A DNA stretch of 64,000 nucleotides from Methylomarinum sp. Ch1-1 (GCF_030717995.2 NZ_CP157743.1:1736001-1800000), one strand, 5' to 3'; shown: positions 8,810 to 17,299, counted from the stretch's first letter. The notes: generated by a model not told the origin, from the letters alone. Numbers and translations: made by a program.

Positions 8810-9198
8810 GTAACTATTCAGTATAAAAATGCTTTTACTATCAGTTGCTTGCTCCAGAAGACGCCGTAAATATGTCCCTATAGGCTTGGATGCGACATCC
8901 CTGCCGCATACACTTCTTCTACAAGCAATTGATAGTAAAAGGTAACTATTCAGTATCTTTCGGGTTTTAGGCAGTAGGTCATTGATTTCTCGGGACGCGT
9001 GAATACATCCATGGCAGCTAACGGCATCCTGCCTCACGCGGCACTTGCACTTCCCTGTGCGGCGTAAGCTCTGTCTGCAACGTCCTGTTGCAGACAGCCC
9101 GATAAATCAATAACCTACTCCATCTTAGTAAAGCTACGCTGAATAATTACAGTAAAAGAAATATTTTCTCAGTATCAAGCTGAATAGTTAGTGCGGCC
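8810..9198. mobile_element. Family A2 miniature element interrupted by a family A element
   Basis: Left end GTAACTATTCAG (8810-8821), then the A2 interior (TGCTTTTACTATCAGTTGCTTG pairing with CAAGCAATTGATAGTAAAAG). After the nested copy the right part resumes and ends CTGAATAGTTA near 9190. TCCCGTCC occurs at 8802-8809 and 9199-9206, an 8-bp flanking repeat that would place the right end at 9198, so the right terminus is less conserved than in family A. Confidence 0.8.
8942..9150. mobile_element. Family A long-form element nested in A2
   Basis: GTAACTATTCAG to CTGAATAATTAC, 209 bp, flanked by exact 8-bp repeats AGTAAAAG (8934-8941 and 9151-9158), showing it inserted into the A2 element. Relative to the 157-bp form it has about 50 extra bases after ATCCAT, itself a palindrome (GGCAGCTAACGG to CACTTCCCTGTGCGGC region). 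Confidence 0.92.
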
Positions 9199-9285
9199 TC
9201 CCGTCCAATAATTTGTAGGATTGCATGATAGCAAAGCTAAGTCTATTGCGGGTAAGCCTTCCGCTTTGTCGAGACGACCTGTCCC

Positions 9286-10278
9286 TCAACAGCCCCAGCG
9301 CAAAGAGGCGGTGTTGACCGGGGCATCCCATAATTTGAGCATTCCTTCATCCATTAAGGTCAGCGTGATCGAGCAGCCGGCCATGTCCAGCGACGTCGTA
9401 TAGTTGCCAACCAGCGAGCGGCAAATGTCGAGGCCGCGTTTTTCCCAATATTGTGCGGCCAGATCGTAAATTAAATGTAATTCCAGCAGTGGGGTGGCGC
9501 CGAAACCGTTGACATGCAATAGCACCTGCTGGTCTTTTTTCGGTTTTAATTCGTCGTCGATCAGTTCGGCAATATGTTCGACGATTTCTGTCGCGCTGGC
9601 TAATTTCATTGTTTCGCAGCCGTGTTCGCCATGGATACCGACCCCCATTTCCATTTCATCGGCCCCCAGCTCGAAGGTGGGTTTGCCTAAGGCCGGGACC
9701 GTGCAGCTGCTGAGTGCGACGCCCATCGATGCGGTCGCCTGGTTAACCTTGTCGCCTAAGGCTTTGCAGCTGGCGAGATCGGCGCCGTTTTCGGCGGCGG
9801 CGCCGACTATTTTCTCGACGACCAGGGTGCCGGCCACGCCACGCCGGCCAGTGCTATGATCTTTAGGTAAGGAAACATCATCATTGATCAGTACGCTGGC
9901 ATTGGGTGTTTCTTCCAGCATTTCCGCGGCAATTTCAAAATTCATGACATCGCCGGCATAATTCTTGACGATAAACAAGACCCCGCCGCCATTGTCGACG
10001 GCTTGAGCGGCGGCTAGCATTTGATCAGGGGTCGGCGAGGTAAATATTTGGCCGGGGCAGGCCGCATCAAGCATGCCTCGGCCGACAAAGCCTGTATGCA
10101 AGGGTTCGTGACCGGAACCGCCGCCGGAAATCAATACGACCTTGCCGGCGCGGGTGGGCTCGACCCGGGTGACGAAAGTAGGATCGGTTTGTAGTTTAAT
10201 GATATCGGCGTGGGCTTTGGCAAAGCCGAGGATGCTTTCGTCGAGCAGGCTGTCGACATCGTTGATGAATTTTTTCAT
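9286..10278 (-). CDS. dhaK: dihydroxyacetone kinase, DhaK (substrate-binding) subunit
   Basis: Binds dihydroxyacetone covalently as a hemiaminal on a histidine and presents it to DhaL. The 330-residue protein shows Dak1-domain signatures: VVLISGGGSGHEPLHTGFVG near residue 47, FTSPTPDQMLAAA, VKNYAGDVMNFE near residue 103, and GVGIHGEHGCE near residue 212 containing the candidate hemiaminal histidine. The C-terminus ends with the usual MLKLWDAPV...RWG. It is full length compared with E. coli-type DhaK. It reads toward dhaL, with nested miniature elements between them. The arrangement suggests an inversion or rearrangement separating a former dhaKL pair. Confidence 0.9.
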   Translation of the reverse strand: MKKFINDVDSLLDESILGFAKAHADIIKLQTDPTFVTRVEPTRAGKVVLISGGGSGHEPLHTGFVGRGMLDAACPGQIFTSPTPDQMLAAAQAVDNGGGVLFIVKNYAGDVMNFEIAAEMLEETPNASVLINDDVSLPKDHSTGRRGVAGTLVVEKIVGAAAENGADLASCKALGDKVNQATASMGVALSSCTVPALGKPTFELGADEMEMGVGIHGEHGCETMKLASATEIVEHIAELIDDELKPKKDQQVLLHVNGFGATPLLELHLIYDLAAQYWEKRGLDICRSLVGNYTTSLDMAGCSITLTLMDEGMLKLWDAPVNTASLRWGC

Positions 10279-10477
10279 GGCGGCTCCGAAATTTTGAGAT
10301 ATCGTCTAATAGTAGCGTTTGCAGGTAGGTTGTTCAAATGTATGTAGAGGCGAAAGAGCCGCAATTCCCGGTTTGAGCGTTTTAGCGGTGTTTGGGGTCT
10401 GTCGAGGAAGGGTGTCCTCTGGAGCAGGTGACTGATAGAAAAGGCCTTTTTATACTCAAAGGTTGTCATCTCTGTTT
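10279..10477. other. Intergenic region with B-element remnant
   Basis: Upstream of dhaK. Contains GCAATTCCCGGTTTGAGCG followed by TTTAGCGGTGTTTGGGG, matching the left part of the B element at 221-280 but with no partner end. No gene is visible; a 64-codon frame here overlaps repeat sequence and is not credible. Confidence 0.6.
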
Positions 10478-10634
10478 GTAACTATTCAGTATAGTTTTTT
10501 CAGAGGGAGTAGGTTATTGATTTATCGGGCTGTCTGCAACAGGATGTTGCAGTCAGAGCTTACACGGATGTATTCACGCGTCCCGAGAAATCAATGACCT
10601 GCTCTCTAAAGACTGCAAGACCCTGAATAGTTAC
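10478..10634. mobile_element. Family A miniature element, reverse orientation, inside a gene end
   Basis: 157 bp with ends GTAACTATTCAG and CTGAATAGTTAC and exact 8-bp duplications CTCTGTTT at 10470-10477 and 10635-10642. It overlaps the 3' end of the HAD phosphatase gene and supplies its stop codon. Confidence 0.93.
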
Positions 10635-11436
10635 CTCTGTTTTTCAACATTTTCGTCACTTCCCGTATATCGGACATGACCCAGGTCGGCTGATAATCGA
10701 CGTTCTCTATGTCTTGTTCTGACGAAATTCCGCTGAGCACCATCAGGCTGCGCATGTCCGCACGGACTGCGCCGAGGATGTCCGTGTCCAGGCGGTCGCC
10801 GATGGCTATGGTTTCCGCCGCAGGAGTGCTCAGTATCGCCATCGCTTGTTGATACATGATCGGCTCCGGTTTGCCTATCAGGGTCGGTTTGATACCGGTC
10901 GCGGCTTCCAATGCGGCCAAGGTTGCCCCATTGCCGGGAACGAAGCCCCGTTCGGTCGGCAGCGTCACATCGCCATTGGTGCCGACAAAATGTGCGCCGG
11001 CGCGGATGTTTAAGGCCGCTGTCGCCAGCTTGTCCCAGGAAAGGCTTTTGTCGAGACCGCTAACGACGATGTCTGCATTGGTGTGATCATGATCCGTTAG
11101 GATAAATCCCTGTTGCTGTAGGGGGATTTTTGCGCCGCTTTCGCCGATCACGTAAACTCGGGTTGATGTCGGTTCGTACCGACTCGCGAGGTATTGAGCG
11201 GTCGCCATGCCGGAGGTAAGTACTTCCGAAGGACCAACGGTGACTCCTAGCGCTTCGAGTTTGTCAATATATTGGTCTGCGGTCAGGCTGGCGTTATTAG
11301 TCGCCAGAATAAAAGGCAGGCGTAATGCGCGCAGAGTGCGAAAAAAATCGTTTAAACCAGGTAAGGGTTTATTGCCTTGCCATAAAACGCCGTCCATATC
11401 AATGATGAGTGCGTTTATGTTGGAAAAAGACGCCAT
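10606..11436 (-). CDS. HAD-superfamily sugar-phosphate phosphatase (NagD/phosphoglycolate type)
   Basis: A phosphatase of the HAD IIA group. The 276-residue protein has motif I LIIDMDGVLW (nucleophile Asp13, acid/base Asp15), motif II FILATNNAS, the lysine motif LIGKPEPIMYQQ and motif IV AIGDRLDTDILGA. Homologues act on 2-phosphoglycolate, ribonucleotides or other small phosphoesters; the substrate here is not known. It diverges from the RuMP operon starting at 11.7 kb. The last nine residues (GNYSGSCSL) and the stop codon are encoded by the family A element at 10478-10634, so the native C-terminus has been replaced; the catalytic core is intact. Confidence 0.87.
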   Translation of the reverse strand: MASFSNINALIIDMDGVLWQGNKPLPGLNDFFRTLRALRLPFILATNNASLTADQYIDKLEALGVTVGPSEVLTSGMATAQYLASRYEPTSTRVYVIGESGAKIPLQQQGFILTDHDHTNADIVVSGLDKSLSWDKLATAALNIRAGAHFVGTNGDVTLPTERGFVPGNGATLAALEAATGIKPTLIGKPEPIMYQQAMAILSTPAAETIAIGDRLDTDILGAVRADMRSLMVLSGISSEQDIENVDYQPTWVMSDIREVTKMLKNRGNYSGSCSL

Positions 11437-11621
11437 AATGTTGTTTCTCTGTAATGGAATATGATAGCTTTACTGCGGACACTCGGTAGAGGCGCCGAAA
11501 GTGAATAAAACAGCCAGATTGGCCGGTGTCGAATTGTCAACGCGCGATTTTGATAATTCTGTGTGTCGCTTGAATGAGTATCATTCTAACAAAATTTGAA
11601 ACATACAGTTATGCCAGCAAA

Positions 11622-11650
11622 TTGACACAACCCTCTAACTGTTTTAGAGT
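11622..11650 (+). promoter_or_regulatory. Putative promoter of the first hps-phi pair
   Basis: TTGACA (11622-11627), 17-bp spacer, TAGAGT (11645-11650). The second hps-phi pair has a matching block (TTGACA, then CTGTTTTAAAGTTC), although the surrounding DNA differs, which supports function. About 50 bases separate it from the start codon. Confidence 0.6.
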
Positions 11651-11708
11651 TCACCGTTAGCTGGTAATTTTATGTTTTAACAATAACTGTAACAACGGAG
11701 CATATAAC

Positions 11709-12356
11709 ATGGCAAAACCATTAATTCAAATGGCCTTAGATTCATTAGATTTCGATGCAACAGTAGCGCTTGCTGATCAAGTCGCTCCTTATGTCGATAT
11801 TTTTGAGATTGGTACACCATGCATTAAATACAATGGTCTGAAGCTGGTTGAAGAATTAAGAGCAAGATTCCCGAATCAACTGATTTTGGTTGATCTGAAA
11901 ACAATGGATGCCGGTGAATACGAAGCGACACCATTCTATGCGGCAGGCGCAGACATTTGTACGGTACTGGGTGTGTCTGGTTTAGCGACTATCGGCGGCG
12001 TAATCAACGCGGCGAAAGCGCATAACGCAGAAGTGCAGGTTGACCTGATCAACGTGCCAAACAAAGTTGAATGCGCAAGAGCAAGCGCCGAAGCCGGTGC
12101 GCAAATCGTAGGCGTACACACGGGTCTGGACGCGCAAGCAGCGGGCCAAACTCCTTTCGGCGATCTGCAGGACATCTCTGATCTGGGTCTGGATGTGCGT
12201 GTATCGGTTGCCGGCGGCATCAAGCAATCTACCGTCCAACAAGTTGTAGAAGCAGGTGCGGACATCATCGTTGTTGGCGCAGCCATCTACGGTGCTCCAT
12301 CACCCGCTGAAGCTGCTCGTGAAATCCGTGAATTGGTAGATGCAGCAGCGGTGTAA
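11709..12356 (+). CDS. hps: 3-hexulose-6-phosphate synthase, copy 1
   Basis: Condenses formaldehyde with ribulose 5-phosphate to give D-arabino-3-hexulose 6-phosphate, the entry step of the RuMP cycle. The 215-residue protein is an OMP-decarboxylase-superfamily barrel: IQMALDSLDFDATVALA at the N-terminus, FEIGTPCIKYNG, the signature LVDLKTMDAGEYEA with catalytic Asp-Lys and Asp, then VAGGIKQSTVQ and IIVVGAAIYGA for phosphate binding. AACGGAG precedes the start. The phi gene follows 3 bases after the stop codon. It is identical to copy 2 except for the last residues (AAV against AGA). Confidence 0.96.
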   Translation: MAKPLIQMALDSLDFDATVALADQVAPYVDIFEIGTPCIKYNGLKLVEELRARFPNQLILVDLKTMDAGEYEATPFYAAGADICTVLGVSGLATIGGVINAAKAHNAEVQVDLINVPNKVECARASAEAGAQIVGVHTGLDAQAAGQTPFGDLQDISDLGLDVRVSVAGGIKQSTVQQVVEAGADIIVVGAAIYGAPSPAEAAREIRELVDAAAV

Positions 12357-12359
12357 GCA

Positions 12360-12893
12360 ATGCATAAACAACTTGTCGTAGAAAAAATCAAGGATATTCT
12401 GAATTCAACTAAAGAATCCTATGACCAGAAGCTGACGTATTTACTGGACAGGGCGGGCCGGATTTTTATTTCTGGCGCCGGCCGTTCTAAACTTGTCGGT
12501 AACTTTTTTGCCATGCGTTTGATGCATGGCGGTTATGATGTCAGCGTTGTCGGCGAGATCGTTACGCCGAGCATTAAAGATGGTGATTTATTGATCATTA
12601 TTTCCGGTTCGGGTGAAACTGAACAACTGATATCGTTCACCAAAAAAGCAAAAAAATTGGGTGCCGATATCATTTTGATTTCTGCGAGAAGTAATTCAAC
12701 TATCGGTGATTTGGCGGATGCGGTGTTTCAGATAGGCAAGCCCGAACAATATGAAAAAGTGAAAGGCATGCCGATGGGAACCGTGTTCGAACTGTCTACC
12801 CTGGCTTTTCTTGAATCGACCGTCTCTCATATCATTCATGACAAAGGCATCGAGGAAGAAGTCATGCGTAGCAGGCACGCAAATTTGGAATAG
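12360..12893 (+). CDS. phi: 6-phospho-3-hexuloisomerase, copy 1
   Basis: Isomerises hexulose 6-phosphate to fructose 6-phosphate. The 177-residue protein is a SIS-domain isomerase: FISGAGRSKLVGNFFAMRLMHGG near residue 37, LIIISGSGETEQLI near residue 79 (phosphosugar-binding serine/threonine loop), and the C-terminal EEVMRSRHANLE conserved in Phi proteins. It is coupled to hps by a 3-base gap. It differs from copy 2 at many positions, especially residues 1-35 and 90-115, while the paired hps copies are nearly identical. Confidence 0.95.
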   Translation: MHKQLVVEKIKDILNSTKESYDQKLTYLLDRAGRIFISGAGRSKLVGNFFAMRLMHGGYDVSVVGEIVTPSIKDGDLLIIISGSGETEQLISFTKKAKKLGADIILISARSNSTIGDLADAVFQIGKPEQYEKVKGMPMGTVFELSTLAFLESTVSHIIHDKGIEEEVMRSRHANLE

Positions 12894-12899
12894 TACTGC

Positions 12900-12932
12900 A
12901 AAACGGGCGAAATTCGATTTCGCCCGTTTTTT
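12900..12932 (+). terminator. Rho-independent terminator after phi copy 1
   Basis: AAACGGGCGAAAT, TCG loop, ATTTCGCCCGTTT followed by a T-run: a near-perfect hairpin starting 7 bases after the phi stop codon. Confidence 0.92.
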
Positions 12933-13153
12933 TACCCATTTTCAAGTTACATCGGATTTTCATGGTGTGGCTCATAGTCATGTTGACAGAGAGCTCAATT
13001 GAGAAGGTTGCAGTCTGTTTTGCCGGTTGAGAAAGATCTGAACGCAATAAGGCTGTTGCCAATAAATATCAATCAATAAGCTTTATCAAAGTCGGCTTCA
13101 TCGTTGGGAACGTGTTACTACTAAGGAGCTGTACTTTCATACAAAAGAACAAT

Positions 13154-13356
13154 GTAACTATTCACTATTTCATAGGAACAGGTCGTTAATTTATCTGGAT
13201 GTGTGCAATAGGCTTGATAGCTTCTAGTCGTTACCCCGTTGTTGTGGCTTGAGCTTCGACTGGGGTATTTCTGACCGGAGATATTGGCGCTGTAAGTTTT
13301 CAGGGGCAAAATTCGCTCAGTTGCGGACAGCTAGATAAATCAACATCCGACCCCTT
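13154..13356. repeat. Degenerate family A element
   Basis: Begins GTAACTATTCACTATTTC and near its end has GACAGCTAGATAAATCAAC followed by ATCCGACCCC, aligning with the right arm of family A. No clear right terminus or target duplication is seen. It ends at the proposed start of the next gene, so it may provide its translation initiation region. Confidence 0.5.
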
Positions 13357-14574
13357 GTGGAAAATCATGTTGAAAAGATACAGAACAATTTACAGAAGAG
13401 GCAGGCACAGGTGAAGAAGAATAGTTTGATAAATAGTTTATTGGGTGTGTTACCCATTTTTTCCTTTGATGAACAGGCCGGTTCCCGCGCTGAAAAAAGC
13501 GAGCAAACGTCTAATCAGCCGACCGGTGTCGCCCGTTATTTAGGCAATATGCCATCGGTGACAGGGGTCGATAAATATCTGAAAAGCCATCGGCATAACC
13601 CGGCTACCGGCGTTGCAAAATATATGGCTAGACAAATTTTGTCTGCTAATGACAGGCCCGCCAGCACGGGCGTGGCGAAATACATTACCCGGCAGATGAT
13701 TTCCGACAAGGAAAAGCCGGCTGTCAGCAGCGTTGCCAGATATGTGGCAAAGCAGAGTTTAAGAATCAAGCAAAGACCGGTAGCCACCGGAGTGGCTAGT
13801 TATTTATCCAGACTGGCCAAGCTGGAAAAGGAAAATGCACCGACTACCGGCGTAGAAAAATATCTATACGAGCAACATAAGGCGGCTAAGCAGGCTGCCG
13901 CGGTTGAGCTGGTGGCGAGATTTTTAGAAGCCGAAGCGAAAGCAGCCCAATTAGCGGCTGAACAACGGGCGGAAGCTCAGGAAGAGCCGGCCGCAGTCGA
14001 TAATTATGATCCCTCGGCATCAGGAGTTTCTCAATACCTGGCGAAGTTGGAGGCGGAAAATAAAGGCAGGGCGACTGGTGTCGCCAAATATATGGCAAAA
14101 AAAGTAGGCGCATCCAGTGTGGCTCCGGCTAAAACCGGGGTGGCCAAGTATGTCGCTAAACAAGCGTCGATCGTCAGAGAGGCGCCGACTGGCGTTGCCA
14201 AATATATGACCCGGCAGATATTGTCGACCAAGGTGGTTGATGTCCCGACTGGGGTTGAAAAATACATGGATAGACAAGAGCAAGTTGCCAGCGAAATGCC
14301 AAAAGCCAGTAGCGTTGCTAAATATCTTACTAAAAGGGCTATTTTGACAAAAAATACAACCGCTGATGTCAGGCCTGAAGAAGTTAGTCGGGATATTGTC
14401 GAGGAATTGCCGCAAGAATCCGAAGTCATGGTTGAGGAAGGTCCTGCGGAACTGACCGGGGTGGCTAAGTATCTGGCTGAGAAGGCTAAAACTGTTCCAC
14501 CCGTCAGAGTAGAAGCCGTTTCCGAGCCGGAGCCGGTCACAGGCGTCGAAAAATATCTGCGCAATAGAGCGTGA
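13357..14574 (+). CDS. TGVAKYL-repeat protein 1, no membrane span (unknown function)
   Basis: I do not recognise a known family. The 405-residue protein has about 16 copies of a T/S-G/S-V-x-K/R-Y-L/M/V/I motif. Starts are near residues 56, 69, 84, 104, 124, 144, 164, 184 (degenerate ELVARFL), 222, 240, 260, 278, 298, 318, 367 and 395. From 84 to 184 the spacing is exactly 20 residues. Linkers are rich in Ala, Lys, Glu and Gln and look disordered or helical; there is no clear signal peptide or membrane span, though LINSLLGVLPIFSF (residues 24-37) is hydrophobic. The frame begins with GTG at 13357; an alternative GTG at 13411 (KKNSLINS...) is possible. It lies between the two hps-phi pairs, and a related protein follows transketolase. 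A multivalent adaptor role is inference. Confidence 0.82.
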   Translation: MENHVEKIQNNLQKRQAQVKKNSLINSLLGVLPIFSFDEQAGSRAEKSEQTSNQPTGVARYLGNMPSVTGVDKYLKSHRHNPATGVAKYMARQILSANDRPASTGVAKYITRQMISDKEKPAVSSVARYVAKQSLRIKQRPVATGVASYLSRLAKLEKENAPTTGVEKYLYEQHKAAKQAAAVELVARFLEAEAKAAQLAAEQRAEAQEEPAAVDNYDPSASGVSQYLAKLEAENKGRATGVAKYMAKKVGASSVAPAKTGVAKYVAKQASIVREAPTGVAKYMTRQILSTKVVDVPTGVEKYMDRQEQVASEMPKASSVAKYLTKRAILTKNTTADVRPEEVSRDIVEELPQESEVMVEEGPAELTGVAKYLAEKAKTVPPVRVEAVSEPEPVTGVEKYLRNRA

Positions 14575-14579
14575 TTCGC

Positions 14580-14608
14580 TTTTACGCCCCTATCGAATAG
14601 GGGCGTTT
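14580..14608 (+). terminator. Hairpin after repeat protein 1
   Basis: ACGCCCCTAT, CGA, ATAGGGGCGTTTCC: a strong 10-bp stem just after the stop codon, with only a short T-run, so termination is plausible but not certain. Confidence 0.6.
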
Positions 14609-15072
14609 CCAACCTCTCTTCGTGAGATTTTCTTATCGGATCTGCAAACTCACGTCATCAATCCCACCCAACTTATCTGTGCCGATCAGCAATCGGCGGC
14701 CAGAGTTCGGTCTAGCCTAGTACATAGTCAATAATGTTCTGTCGGCAAGTGCATGTCTGCGGATTTAGCCGCGCAATGCGAATAAATTCGCAGCTACCTC
14801 AGCATTTCCCTGTCATCAGTTTGGCGTTCAAAAAGGGCATGGAGTGTGTTTGGCGGTCAGAGCAAAAATCGGTCATGCCGCGCACACTGTTTCCAGAGCG
14901 ACCGGATACCGGCTTAATCTTTCTTGATTACTTATAACTCTCAGCTACTTGGCGAGTGTTCGGTGGCTTGTTCTGCAAGTGTGTGAGGCATGACAGATTT
15001 TTGCTCCTTGCAAAATCTGCATTTCCACCATCCCTGGCGGTCAGATGCCGAACCCAAGCTTATAGGGATATA

Positions 15073-15145
15073 TTCACCCAGCACCTAAATTCCATAGGCT
15101 AATGGCTGCGATAAATCATCTTCGTTTATTTAGGTGCTGGGTGAA
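15073..15145. repeat. Family C hairpin element, 73 bp
   Basis: TTCACCCAGCACCTAAAT at the left is the inverse of ATTTAGGTGCTGGGTGAA at the right; a complete 73-bp copy not nested in family A. Confidence 0.88.
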
Positions 15146-15225
15146 CAGCGTCTTGCAGAGCGAGTTACCGAATGCTCGTTTTTCACCTATCTTAGCAAGT
15201 ACGCTTAATGTAGTTAATAATTATT

Positions 15226-15433
15226 GTAATTATTCAGCGTAGTTTTATAAGAGGGAGTAGGTTATTGATTAATCGGGCTGTCTGCAACAGGACGTTGCAG
15301 TCAGAGCTTACGCCGCACAGGGAAGTGCAAGTGCCGCGTGAGGCAGGATGCCGTTAGCTGCCATGGAAGTATTCACGCGTCCCGAGAAATCAATAACCTA
15401 CTGCCTAAAACCCGAAAGATACTGAATAGTTAC
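15226..15433. mobile_element. Family A long-form element, reverse orientation
   Basis: 208 bp, ends GTAATTATTCAG and CTGAATAGTTAC, exact 8-bp duplications TAATTATT at 15218-15225 and 15434-15441. It carries the same 50-base extension as the copy at 8942-9150. Confidence 0.92.
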
Positions 15434-15820
15434 TAATTATTCTTTAAAGTTGGCGGAAACTTATGGGTAATCAGGTAATCTTTTGCAATATATGATTCTT
15501 TTATCCTGAACTGAGGTTAATTAATCGTTGATACCTTATATATATGGATAAGAGCTGTGAGGCATCGCGCTTAACAGGCTTTGGCTTGAGCGATTTCGTT
15601 CAGGTTTATAAGCCCGATTTTTCAGAAAACCATTCAGGCAGCAATTTTCAATTTGAGCATTTTAGCGGCATTAAGCATATGAGGTGTGTCTGTCGAGGAG
15701 CGCTTTAGCCCCGTCCTTTGGTGGAGGCAACGTCGGCATTCATGCCTCCGGCATCGTCGCCAGGCACCGTTCATCCAGCAGCTAAATACCCTTGGCTATT
15801 GGCTATGATTAATAATTTCC

Positions 15821-16050
15821 GTAACTATTCAGTATAAAAATGCTTTTACTATCAGTTACTTGTACCAGAAGACGCCGTTTACCCAGCACCTAAATAAACG
15901 AAGATGATTTATCGCAGCCATTAGCCTATGGAATTTAGGTGCTGGGTGAATATGTCCCTATAGGCTTGGATGCGACATCCCTGTCGCATACACTTCTTCC
16001 ACAAGCAATTGATAGTAAAAGAAATATTTTCTCAGTATCAAGCTGAATAG
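15821..16050. mobile_element. Family A2 element with nested C hairpin
   Basis: GTAACTATTCAGTATAAAAA at the left, the CAAGCAATTGATAGTAAAAG arm at the right, ending AGCTGAATAG. A 73-bp C element occupies 15878-15950, placed between GACGCCG and TATGTCC, exactly where the copy at 8810 reads GACGCCGTAAATATGTCC. Confidence 0.8.
15878..15950. repeat. Family C hairpin nested in A2
   Basis: TTTACCCAGCACCTAAAT to ATTTAGGTGCTGGGTGAA, 73 bp; nearly the same interior as the copies at 23536 and 54480. Confidence 0.85.
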
Positions 16051-16552
16051 GTGCTAATTTTCATTCAATAAAATGCGGGATGAACGCGTCCCGAGCAATC
16101 AATGATTTGCTGTCTGAATGCTGATAGACGCTGAATTGTTTCCAAACTCGCAGACTGGAATGCGATCACTTTTGTCAGATTTGTACAACAAGGCTTTTGT
16201 ATGTCTAGCTTGGCGCCAACTTGAAAGCGCAAGTTGTTGAAAATTTAATGAGCTTAATATCATTGATTAACTAATGTTCATTACTTTATGTTTATCAAGC
16301 TATTATTGCTTAATAAAAGGTGAGGTGAAGGGGGTATTGTTGGCTTTCCTGGCCGACGGCTGGAGGATGAAAGGCGGCGATTTGGCAGAATATCGCGATT
16401 ATGGAATGTTGTGAAATGGTTAAATTTTGCCCATGAAGTATGATCGACACCGCTGTTATACGGAACAGGACAGCGGACGTACGCCGCTAAGTCCTGATAA
16501 GGTAAATATGTTGTCGAGCCGGGTGACAATTTTGCCAGTCAGTCTGTTAGAA

Positions 16553-16582
16553 TTGACATTTAACCTAGTTCTGTTTTAAAGT
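16553..16582 (+). promoter_or_regulatory. Putative promoter of the second hps-phi pair
   Basis: TTGACA at 16553-16558 and TAAAGT at 16577-16582, 18-bp spacer, embedded in CTGTTTTAAAGTTC, which matches CTGTTTTAGAGTTC before copy 1. The leader also keeps CTAACGGAGCATATAAC before the ATG. Confidence 0.6.
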
Positions 16583-16649
16583 TCCTTCCGCGAAATAAGT
16601 CTGAAACAAAAAACTATAAACAACAACTAACCCTAACGGAGCATATAAC

Positions 16650-17297
16650 ATGGCAAAACCATTAATTCAAATGGCCTTAGATTCATTAGATTTCGATGCA
16701 ACAGTAGCGCTTGCTGATCAAGTCGCTCCTTATGTCGACATCTTTGAAATCGGTACACCATGCATCAAATACAATGGCCTAAAGCTGGTTGAAGAATTAA
16801 GAGCAAGATTCCCGAATCAACTGATTTTAGTTGACCTGAAAACTATGGATGCCGGCGAATACGAAGCCACTCCATTCTACGCGGCAGGCGCAGACATTTG
16901 TACGGTACTGGGTGTGTCTGGTTTAGCGACTATCGGCGGCGTAATCAACGCAGCGAAAGCGCATAACGCAGAAGTGCAAGTTGACCTGATCAACGTGCCA
17001 AACAAAGTTGAATGCGCAAGAGCAAGCGCCGAAGCCGGTGCGCAAATCGTAGGCGTACACACGGGTCTGGATGCGCAAGCAGCGGGCCAAACTCCTTTCG
17101 GCGATCTGCAGGACATCTCTGATCTGGGTCTGGATGTGCGTGTATCGGTTGCTGGCGGCATCAAGCAATCTACCGTCCAACAAGTTGTTGAAGCAGGCGC
17201 GGACATCATCGTTGTTGGCGCGGCCATTTACGGTGCTCCATCACCCGCTGAAGCTGCTCGTGAAATCCGCGAACTGGTTGATGCTGCAGGGGCATAA
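16650..17297 (+). CDS. hps: 3-hexulose-6-phosphate synthase, copy 2
   Basis: Same function as copy 1: formaldehyde fixation onto ribulose 5-phosphate. 215 residues with identical motifs (LVDLKTMDAGEYEA, VAGGIKQSTVQ, IIVVGAAIYGA); protein sequence differs only at the extreme C-terminus. At nucleotide level the copies differ by scattered third-position changes, clustered near bases 90-220 and at the 3' end, with long identical stretches elsewhere. The ribosome-binding leader CGGAGCATATAAC is also shared. Phi copy 2 follows after 2 bases. The near-identity compared with the diverged phi partner suggests recent gene conversion restricted to hps. Confidence 0.96.
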   Translation: MAKPLIQMALDSLDFDATVALADQVAPYVDIFEIGTPCIKYNGLKLVEELRARFPNQLILVDLKTMDAGEYEATPFYAAGADICTVLGVSGLATIGGVINAAKAHNAEVQVDLINVPNKVECARASAEAGAQIVGVHTGLDAQAAGQTPFGDLQDISDLGLDVRVSVAGGIKQSTVQQVVEAGADIIVVGAAIYGAPSPAEAAREIRELVDAAGA

Positions 17298-17299
17298 TC

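Larger units (their letters stand above)
14609..16520. other. Gene-free repeat island between the two hps-phi pairs
   Basis: About 1.9 kb without a credible gene. It holds family C copies (15073-15145 and 15878-15950), a long-form family A element (15226-15433), a B-like remnant at 15641-15770, a half C-like sequence at 15770-15790 and an A2 element at 15821-16050, followed by A-like right-arm sequence (GCGTCCCGAGCAATCAATG) near 16088. The remainder is unique non-coding DNA leading to the hps copy 2 promoter. Confidence 0.75.

Noticed and set aside
14734-14937. 67-codon frame in the repeat island
   Set aside because: No motif, no good ribosome-binding site, amino-acid composition unlike neighbouring genes.
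16281-16529. 82-codon frame on the minus strand upstream of hps copy 2
   Set aside because: Composition and lack of a ribosome-binding site look non-coding; position overlaps probable control DNA.
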